From Heterodera schachtii (lineage: Eukaryota; Nematoda; Chromadorea; Rhabditida; Heteroderidae): a DNA stretch of 64,000 bases. The stretch is from assembly GCA_023374025.1 (NCBI GenBank), contig SIJG01000007.1, positions 2,670,636-2,734,635 on the forward strand. The letters run 5' to 3'. The notes beneath the pieces are model-generated. The model ran no database searches and was not told the origin of the DNA. It was given only the letters and a program-made list of their open reading frames with translations. Positions 57,166-64,000 of this stretch are shown here, in pieces. Within the stretch, counting starts at the first letter, position 1. Every line of letters begins with the position of its first letter. A program made the translations under genes and the position numbers.

Positions 57166-58125
57166 GGTGTACACCAAATACAAAACTCGTGCGGACGGGA
57201 AACGGCGCCAGCGAGCGCAAACCGACGAGAGAGCATTGGGTTAGAGATACCTATATAGGAGAAGGAAATATTATGGCATTTTTATGTGTGGGATGAAAAG
57301 GGGGTGAGAGAAAGAAGGGATGAGATGAACTATTTCTTTGCAACGCTGGCTTCTCTTCCAACCTCGTAATTTTCCATTATCTTTTTTTTATGTGTGGAAA
57401 TACCATAATTGGCTAATTTTGTGGTGTTAGATTAATTAATTAATTATATAAATGCAATAACTTGAAATAACATATGTATGTTACTGAATAGGAATCTGTA
57501 GCAACTTAAATTTCGTTAAGTTTTGAATAAAATTATTTTCACAGTGCTCGAAATTTTACCAATTTACCAGGTAATTAAGGTTGGAAAATTTAGGTTTTAG
57601 GTGCATATTTCTTACATATTTCGGGATTTATTTACACATTTATGTAGTTATTTTGATCATTTTTTGAAATATTTTGCTGCTATCCCTAATAATTATATTT
57701 GAAAAAATTATCCTTATTAAAATGACATTTTTTAATTTCATATTGTCCAATCTCAAATAAGTAAATCAATTTCTTTCTTTCTTTTAAATTTTATTAACAA
57801 TAAAATATATTTTTTTTAAAAATTTTAAATTAGATATTTAAGAAAAGAATAAATCTGTATTTTATTTCATTTTATAATATGGGGGCTGATTAGTTTTCGT
57901 CTTATCCATTCTTTTTTTTTGTATGTAACGATTATTTTTAAAAAGAAGATTTATGCTAACTAAGATCTTTTTGCAATTATTGATTTTGGTATTTTCATAT
58001 TTCCAATTTTCAGAATGAAAATATATTTCATTTACATTTCTTTATTAATATTTATATACAATATAAAAAAAAAAGTTAATTATAATTAATATTTACAGAA
58101 AGAAAACAAACTAATGCTTTACGGC
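57166..58125 (+). repeat. Segmental duplicate, copy 1 (promoter region of family-1 type)
   Basis: Bases from ACAAAACTCGTGCGGACGGG onward match 59914-60769, near-identical for about 500 bp and then with indels. It ends with AATATTTACAGAAAGAA just before a would-be exon 1, where copy 2 continues into the copy F leader exon. In this copy only ATGCTTTA remains. No gene is supported in the repeat itself. Confidence 0.75.
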
Positions 58126-58633
58126 AAATACATAATTTTTTCGCCGAGCTTTTTCAGTAATAATTTTTTAAATGGGAAGGGGACGCGCGGGAAAATTTGA
58201 TTGTGCCGAAAAAAAGAATTTTTAATATATTTGTTACAATTTACTTTTAAAAATTACAAGAGATTATATTTTAAATATTTTTAAATTTTGGTTTTAAATC
58301 TTTTTTATTTTCATTTTTTTATTTATTTTTTTCAAATTTTCTTTTATTAATTTGCTAGGATAACTTTGAGAAAATGTTTTTTTTAAATTCTTAATTTCCT
58401 CAACATTATATCAAGTGTAAAGCTACTAAATTCAGCTCAACTGATAATCTCCCTGATTCCACCACACTGCTTAAGAAGATTCCTTTTTGCAATTATAGAT
58501 ATTTTGTATTTTCTTATTGCCAATTTGCAATAAGGAAAATATATTTTATTATTATTATTATTTTATTTTATTTTTTTAACATTTCATTATTAATATTTAT
58601 ATATAATATTAAAAAATTATTTATTAAAAAACC

Positions 58634-58679
58634 AAATGTTTTACTTTGCTTCTGTAATTTCTTTTATAATGATTATTAT
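58634..58679 (+). pseudogene. Relic family-1 exon 1 cut by a GGGACC-type element
   Basis: ATGTTTTACTTTGCTTCTGT starts a leader that matches copies E and F (MFYFASVISFIMIII) but is abruptly replaced at about 58680 by AGAGCCCGG, the end of a dispersed element. No downstream exon follows. Confidence 0.5.
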
Positions 58680-59475
58680 TAGAGCCCGGAATTTTGAAAT
58701 GGCCGGGACCGGGAGCGGGACCGGGACTTGGAAAATAGACCCGTACGGGACCCCCGGTACCGAGACTCCCGTTTTTCCGGGACCCCCGGTCCCGGTCCCA
58801 ATTTAGAGCCCGGGGCCCCGCCGGGACCGGGACTTTTTCAAAATTTTTGAATATTGATTAAAAATTCGAAAAATTTTTTTTATATTCTTTTATTTTAGCT
58901 TAGAATTATATCAAACCATGTAAATCGACCTTTTTTGCTTTTCAAAACACTTTTTTAATGACGCATTTTTCAAAAAAAAAAAAAAAAGTTTGTTACACGG
59001 GGGTGTGGAGGTCCGGCGGTGCCGAGAGGCGCCGCCGGGGAAAATTTTAAAAATTTGTGTGTGATTTATTAACAGATTTCAACAAAAAATGACAAAGTTT
59101 TGCGATTTTGACTCAATTTTTTAAGAGGATAAGGATTTATGGGCCGGCGGGAAAATTTTTATAGATTTATACATTCATATTAAGTATTTTTCACCAAAAA
59201 ATTGCTATATTAGATCTAATTTTGAATATTTTCAGGGGGATTTTATGATCTTTTTAATAATTCAAATCGTATAAATTTTCAAAAAATCCCGAAATTCCAT
59301 CTTCAGAATTTAAAATAAAGACATTTCGCCAAAAATATTATTAAATTTTCAAATTTTGGGCAGTTTAATGGTGAAATTTAGTCCCGTTTTTCCGACCCAA
59401 ATGGGCGGGACCGGGACTTGGAAAATTTTAGACTCGTAATTGCGATTTCGGAAAATTTTTAGGGCTCGGAATGCC
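58680..59475. mobile_element. GGGACCGGGA-rich dispersed element
   Basis: Both ends carry CGGGACCGGGACTTGGAAAA (58719 and 59406 areas), and the outer borders show AGAGCCCGG and its near-complement GGGCTCGG. The GC hairpin module lies at 59013-59038. It resembles the CCCGC elements in style. A target duplication is not clear. Confidence 0.5.
59013..59038. repeat. Dispersed 26-bp GC hairpin module
   Basis: CCGGCGGTGCC, loop GAGA, GGCGCCGCCGG; the loop differs from the GATA of the other copies while the stem is unchanged. Confidence 0.75.
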
Positions 59476-59913
59476 ATGTTATAAAATGCCAAATTGGACA
59501 CACTTTTATTGGCGCAATTTTTAATAAATTTCATCCCTACATTTTAAACTTTTTCGCCCCTATTTTCGAGAATTTTTTGCCACTATTTAGATCCTATTTT
59601 GGATTTTTTAGCCCCTTAAAATCAGTTCCCTACTGGTTATTATTCAATTTTTTAATTAAAAAAAAAATTTGCAATTTGCGCTCAAGCCGACTCCAACCAA
59701 ATGCAACCGCCCAACACGGACCTTTCGGCACCGATTGTTCTCCGCTTCCATTGCCTTCACTCTGCGCTCTGTTGGACAGAGACAGACGGACGCGTACGCG
59801 CCCAAGAAGAAAATATCATTGGGATATTTCCACAGAGAGAGAGTCAGACAGTGGAGAAGTGGAAGAGAAGAAAACGGTAAGGAATTTACTGGGGAGTAAA
59901 GACTCCGACCAAG
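59476..59913. other. GC-richer stretch of unknown origin
   Basis: From about 59670 the base composition rises and CGCGTACGCGCCC and AGACAGACGGACG occur. Overlapping frames on both strands (59577-60044 plus, 59656-59931 minus) are open, but none shows a convincing start, domain or codon pattern. It joins the segmental duplicate at 59914. Confidence 0.3.
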
Positions 59914-60769
59914 TGTGTACACAAAATACAAAACTCGTGCGGACGGGAAACGGCGCCAGCGAGCGCAAACCGACGAGAGAGCATTGGGTTAGAGACACAT
60001 ATATAGGAGAAGGAAATATTATGGCATTTTTATGTGTGGGATGAAAAGGGGGTCAGAGAAAGAGGGCATGTGATGAACTATTTCTTTGCAACGCTGGCTT
60101 CTCTTCCAACCTCGTAATTTTCCATTATCTTTTTTTTTATGTGTGGAAATACCATAATTGGCTAATGTTGGGGTGTTAGATTAATTAATTAATTATATAA
60201 ATGCAATAACTTGAAATAACATATGTATGTTACTGAATAGGAATCTGTAGCAACTTAAATTTCGCTAAGTTTTGAATAAAATTATTTTCACAGTGCTCGA
60301 AATTTTACCGATTTACCAGGTAATTAAGGTTGGAAAATTTAGGTTTAAGGTACATATTTCTTACATATTTCGGGATTTATTTACACATTTATGTAGTTAT
60401 TTTGATCATTTTTTGAAATATTTTGCTGAAAATATATTTAAAAACAATTTTAAAAATTAGATATTTACAAAAAGAATAAATCGGTGTTTTATTTCATTTC
60501 TATAATAGGGGGCTGATTAATTTTCGTCGTATCCATTCTTTTTTTTGTAAGTAACAATTTATGTTTTTAAAAAGAAGATTTTTTATGCTAATTAAGATTC
60601 TTTTTGCAATTATTGTATTGATTTTGGTATTTTCATATTTACAATTTTCAGTAAGGAAAATATATTTCATTTATTTTAACTTTGTTTTTTACATTCTTTA
60701 TTAATATTTATATACAATATTAAAAAGAAAGTTAATTAAAATTAATATTTACAGAAAGAAGACTACCTA
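59914..60769 (+). repeat. Segmental duplicate, copy 2 (upstream region of family-1 copy F)
   Basis: Matches 57166-58125 and leads directly into the copy F start codon at 60770, so the duplicated unit is a family-1 promoter region. It includes ACACATATATAGGAG (TATA-like) near its left end and ACCAATTTACCAGGTAATTA-type sequence, also present upstream of family-2 copy B (about 54110). Confidence 0.7.
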
Positions 60770-62324
60770 ATGTTTTGCTTTACTTCTGTAATTTCTTTTA
60801 TAATTATTATTATCATCCATTATTTTTTCCATTTTCAAAAGCAAATCCATCGGTGAGTTTATTGAGTTTATTTTTAAATAAATTATGGTTACTAACCCAA
60901 TTTAATTAGGGCGATGTATATGCTAATTGCATTTATGAAAGGCCATCTGAAACGACAATTAGTGATTATTCAATGCAAAAATATTGGGCACATCTTGGCA
61001 TTATTCATTTTATGAGAAAGAAATGGCAATGTGATCAAATTGGGAAGGAATTTGAAGAATTTGAACCAGGGTTGTCCTTTTACCTGGTAAACCCGGCATT
61101 TGCCGGGTTTTTTGGGGTCCGTGCCGGGTTTTTGAAATTGCCGGGTTTTTGCCGGGTTTTGGTTTTTTTGCCGGTTTTCCTGTTCTATACTCATTTAGAA
61201 TTTTATTAAACATTTCACCAAAATTAAGAGCCAACTATTTATTTAATTCGATCTCTAGTCTCCAGCTTAGCAGAATGTCGCAAAAATCTATTTCTGATTT
61301 CATTTCTAAAGTTACATTTCAAAAATATCTTCAACTCAAAATTTCGATGAACAAATTTCAAGTGCTGAGGAAGCAATTTCTGATTTAGCCGTTTCAATCT
61401 CGAGTGATGAGTTTGGGGTGAATTTTAGCAAATGTACTTTTGTAATTATTAAATTTTAGGTCACATCTCCAAAAAGGAAGAAATATTCTCACAAAAAGCC
61501 TGGCGGAGGACTATCAAATTATGATGCTAAATACGCGGAGAAATTCAAGGAATTGCAGGGTTTTTTGTCGGGTTTTTTAAAATTTTTGCAGGGTTTTTGC
61601 CGGGTATTTCAACTGGTTTGCCGGGTTTTCGAGTTTGGCCAAGGACATCCCTGATTTGAACGGACAGAATGCCAGAAATATCGCAAATATTTGGACATTT
61701 TGTACGAATATTTGTACAGAGAATATTTCGGAATTCTAACAGCGAAGCCAAAATTTGTGCATAAAGACAAAATTGAAAATGAAGGACCATTATCATAATG
61801 CCTTAACGTTATTACTCGGTTTTATTTTGACATTAATGTAAATGATTTTTATGAATTTCAATTAAACAAATTATTCCATTTTCATTTTCAAATAAAATGT
61901 TGAATGAGGAGATGAAAAATAAACAAAAAATGCCAATTAATGAAATGATTTTGCAATTGGCAATTGACACAGCGAAAGAATGCCAAACAAATGAAAGTTT
62001 ATACGGAATAATTCGACCAAATTTTGATAAAAATTTGAATGAAATGCTTAAAAAAGCGGGCGAAAGAGCAAACGAACTTAGACATATAAGAAATTTAGAT
62101 TATTCTGTTAAGCCGTGGTATATTCTTTTTTCATTCGATGATTCAATGATATGGGTGAGTTTAAAATTGGCATTTTTTGTCATTTTTAATTTTTGACATT
62201 TTTTAATTGGCCAATTTAGGTTGATGACTATATTTTTACCGAATTTGTGAAAGGACAAGCGACAAATTTTAAGAAATTTTATGCTTTACAGAATCCCGAA
62301 GATACATTCCATAATTCAAATTGA
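60770..62324 (+). pseudogene. Family-1 copy F, broken by indels, a stop and a hAT element
   Basis: Exon 1 (60770-60852) has the leader but is 83 bp against 81 in copy D, so it is out of frame at the GTGAGT donor. Exon 2 (60910-62154) has small deletions near its start, then SDYSMQKYWAHLGIIHFMRK and KWQCDQIGKEFEEFE, then a hAT element at 61067-61653. It resumes RTECQKYRKYLDILYEYLYR and reaches a stop after NEGPLS. A later frame (61897 on) carries MPINEMILQLAIDTAKECQT. Exon 3 (62221-62324) reads VDDYIFTEFVKGQATNFKKF to a stop, shorter than copy D module 2. It is a pseudogene. Confidence 0.7.
61067..61653. mobile_element. 587-bp hAT element in exon 2 of copy F
   Basis: TIRs CAGGGTTGTCC and CAGGGATGTCC (right end read on the minus strand), flanked by the direct 8-bp duplication ATTTGAAC (61059-61066 and 61654-61661). 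Copies D and B-type paralogues lack it. GCCGGGTTTT words are repeated near both ends. It is non-autonomous. Confidence 0.9.
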
Positions 62325-62436
62325 TCGATCACTTCCCAAACAATTCATTCATTCACTTCTGCTGATCACTTGAGCCGGGAGTTGCGTCAAGAAGTCTAAA
62401 AATCGAAAAAGAAAAGCAATAAATTTGCTTTTTAGT
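62325..62436. other. Short convergent intergenic gap
   Basis: The 112 bases between the stop of family-1 copy F (plus) and the stop of the F-box-like gene (minus) contain an AATAAA on the plus strand near 62419. No other feature is seen. Confidence 0.4.
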
Positions 62437-63857
62437 TTAAGCATTCACAAACCCGTCCCCGACTTCGTCCACATTAAATAGAATTTGATTCCACTGATCA
62501 AAACATTCCCAGCCAATCGCTTCCTCTTCCCATTTTGCCCATTTGCTCGCGTCACGCACAATTGGACAACGGAAAACAGTCGTCACTTTTGTCAGTTTCT
62601 TTCAATGCCAATTGTTCACGGGTCAATTCGTTGGTCAACAAAAATGGCACAACAGGGTCAGCAAAAGACGAAGGAATAAAACACATGACGACAATGAAAT
62701 TGACGGGAGATGAAGCCGAGGCAAAAGCCTAAAAATGTGGAAAAATTTGGTTAATAAATACTGAAATGATTAGGGAACGGATTTTTAGTGTATAACCTAT
62801 TATTTTTTGCGGTTACTACTTGATTTTAGCAACTATTTTGGCCTTTTTCCAGAAATTTCATAGCAAAATTAGCACCTATTTCGTACCTATTTTGGCATTT
62901 TTGGCGTTTTTAGCACCTATTTTGCACTTTTTGGCACCTATTTAATACCTATTTCAGGATTATTAGCATCTAAAAATCCGTTCCCTAGAAATGATATTAA
63001 ATGAATGCCACTTTTCGGTTAGCAGGGGGACACGAAAAACCAAAAGGTTTACAACTTTTATGTTTGAGGTGGCCCAATTTAGGCATAAATTTTTAAATGA
63101 ACAAAAAAAAAAACGGCTCTAATGCAATTTACGCATCCAATCAATGACCACCCTCGGGTTTCTTAATCCATAACTTTTTTCACACTTGGTCAATCCATAC
63201 ATCATTTGGTCTCAATTGAAAGCTTAATGTATCGGGAATTTATAAATACAAGAAAAGAGCAAATATTTGCATTAAGAAAAAAAATTTCAATGAAAAAAAA
63301 AAACAACCTGAAATTCATCATTTTTGACGTATATTCAACAATAACTTTTTGTCTGTTGCATTTATCCAGAATTTTTCTGGGACTTTAGCTCTCGATTGAT
63401 AGATACCAAGGGTGTATGGATTGACCAAGTAAGAAAAAAAGTTATGGTTTAAGAAACCGACGGTGGTGATTAATTGGACACGTAAAAGTCGATTGGACGC
63501 GTAAACTGCATTAGAGCCAAAAAACAACGTAAAAAAGCCAAAAAAAAAAAAAAAATCATTGAAGATCACCGCTTTGAAGGCTTCAATCTTCGACGCCAAA
63601 TTCTCGTCATCCATGTCCAACGTGCAGATCAACACCTTTGGCACAGCGTTTTGAAGTGGAGTGAAAAGCCAATTAACCACCGCTTGTCCATCCGATGCGA
63701 TGGCACTTTCATCAAATGGAAATTCGGCGAAAATGTCGTCAAAAAGGAAAGAGACAATGCGAAGTGATGGACATCCGTCGAGAAATGACGGGACCAATTT
63801 GTGCAAAGGGCGTAAAACATTCTCGAACAAAAACGGTAATAGTTTAGATTGTGCCAC
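62437..63857 (-). CDS. Partial gene of a nematode family resembling F-box-associated proteins, one frameshift
   Basis: Exon at about 63857-63571 reads NVLRPLHKLVPSFLDGCPSL, then DDIFAEFPFDE and VVNWLFTPLQN, ending FKA at a GTGATC donor. Exon 62728-62437 starts AFASASSPVNFIVV (acceptor TTTTAG, phase 0) and reads VVPFLLTNELTREQLALK. It then needs a one-base shift near 62590 to continue CPIVRDASKWAKWEEEAIGW and end GDGFVNA-stop. The pattern (PxLHRLxP, NFI, LTNxxTxExL, RCPIVRDxxKWxxWExEA) is one I associate from memory with a large expanded family annotated as F-box-like in cyst nematodes. The N-terminal part is not located, and the start given is only where the frame opens. The shift lies next to an A run and could be an assembly error. 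Confidence 0.55.
63114..63519. mobile_element. Foldback MITE in the intron of the F-box-like gene
   Basis: Arms begin GGCTCTAATGCA at both ends and continue through ACCACC.TCGG.TTTCTTAA and ATAACTTTTTT...CTTGGTCAATCCATAC, about 90 bp per arm with one arm longer. A-rich flanks on both sides make the target duplication ambiguous. The rest of the 62729-63570 intron holds short AT-rich repeats (CCTATTT, GCACCTATTT) near 62870-62950. Confidence 0.7.
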
Positions 63858-63889
63858 ACATTTTTGACAAAAAATTCAAAAATTTTAAA

Positions 63890-64000
63890 AATCAATAAAA
63901 ACAAGTCTTAAGGGGTCTCGGAGGTCGCCGATCACAAATATAACATCCATTTCGACTTATTTCGAATCCCGAACCCGGATTCAAACAAAAGTCGAAAATT
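63890..64000. repeat. Dispersed repeat, cut by the window end
   Basis: Resembles 48935-49020 (AAGTTTTAAGAGGTTTTTGG then GTCGCCAATCACGAATA against AAGTCTTAAGGGGTCTCGGA then GTCGCCGATCACAAATA), the inner part of the 48851-49343 foldback element. It is probably a diverged relative. Confidence 0.5.

Larger units (their letters stand above)
54999..57180 (+). pseudogene. Family-1 copy E, broken by a deletion and a transposon
   Basis: Exon 1 (54999-about 55070) keeps the hydrophobic leader, but the GTGAGT donor has become GTTATA. Exon 2 starts at 55125 with VDDKMLIAFMKGHQETQLSE. At about 55240, RKN jumps to the ILYEY region, deleting the WQC...TECQK part and shifting the frame. A further frame 55395-55757 covers MPINEMILQLAIDTA. 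A 1,288-bp TIR element (55737-57024) splits the end of exon 2. After the element the exon ends at a GTGAG donor, and exon 3 starts at 57093 (VDDYVFVQFVKGHGPNF), running into duplicated DNA near 57166. It is not expected to make a full protein. Confidence 0.7.

Noticed and set aside
59577..60044. 155-codon plus-strand frame with Arg-rich stretches
   Set aside because: Competing open frames exist on both strands, part lies in a segmental duplicate that also reads out of copy E, and no domain is visible.

Overview
The window reads as an AT-rich eukaryotic genome, most likely a plant-parasitic tylenchid nematode (cyst or root-knot type). That placement is inference. It rests on small exons split by introns with GT donors and TTTAG/CAG acceptors, a BEL/Pao retrotransposon, many short TIR elements with 8-bp target duplications, and a 3' gene resembling a protein family I associate with cyst nematodes. 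No bacterial gene organisation is present. Most one-frame reading frames are exons or repeat artefacts, so I rebuilt gene models from splice sites and from alignment of the paralogues inside the window.

Two unrecognised multigene families make up the locus. Family 1 ('MRKNWQC' family) encodes a secreted-looking protein with two related modules. It has one intact copy (32536-34178, +), three broken copies (3038-4541, -; 54999-57180, +; 60770-62324, +) and several exon or promoter relics. Family 2 is a secreted-looking gene of 8 to 11 exons in two copies (10068-16569, - and 36228-53739, -). Exon junctions and intron phases agree between the two copies at almost every exon. Family 2 and family 1 lie head to head twice, A(-)/D(+) and B(-)/E(+), so the locus looks like a duplicated divergent cassette.

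Layout: 1-2.5 kb, transposon debris including a foldback element with a 9-bp target duplication. 3.0-4.5 kb, family-1 copy C. 4.8-6.06 kb, a satellite array in copy C's upstream region. 6.5-9.75 kb, a 21-bp minisatellite. 10-16.6 kb, family-2 copy A. 17.7-19.8 kb, gene debris and nested TIR elements. 20.05-32.26 kb, a 12.2-kb satellite of about 147 83-bp monomers. It shares its core box with the 4.8-6.06 kb array and lies in the same orientation relative to its flanking gene. 32.5-34.2 kb, intact family-1 copy D. 36.2-53.7 kb, family-2 copy B. Its exon 7 is split by a three-level nested insertion: a hAT-like element containing a second hAT-like element containing a complete BEL/Pao retrotransposon. 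55-62.3 kb, family-1 copies E and F, each with a transposon inside an exon. 62.4-63.9 kb, part of a different gene (F-box-associated-like family) on the minus strand.

The most interesting signals are three. First, satellites that appear to have grown from a promoter-proximal box and sit immediately upstream of two family-1 genes. Second, a transposon insertion whose duplicated target site and terminal base supply both splice sites of a new intron that, if spliced, removes the insertion exactly. Third, the duplicated, secreted-looking, divergent two-family cassette itself. No expression, homology-search or alignment-tool evidence was available; all models come from reading the sequence.
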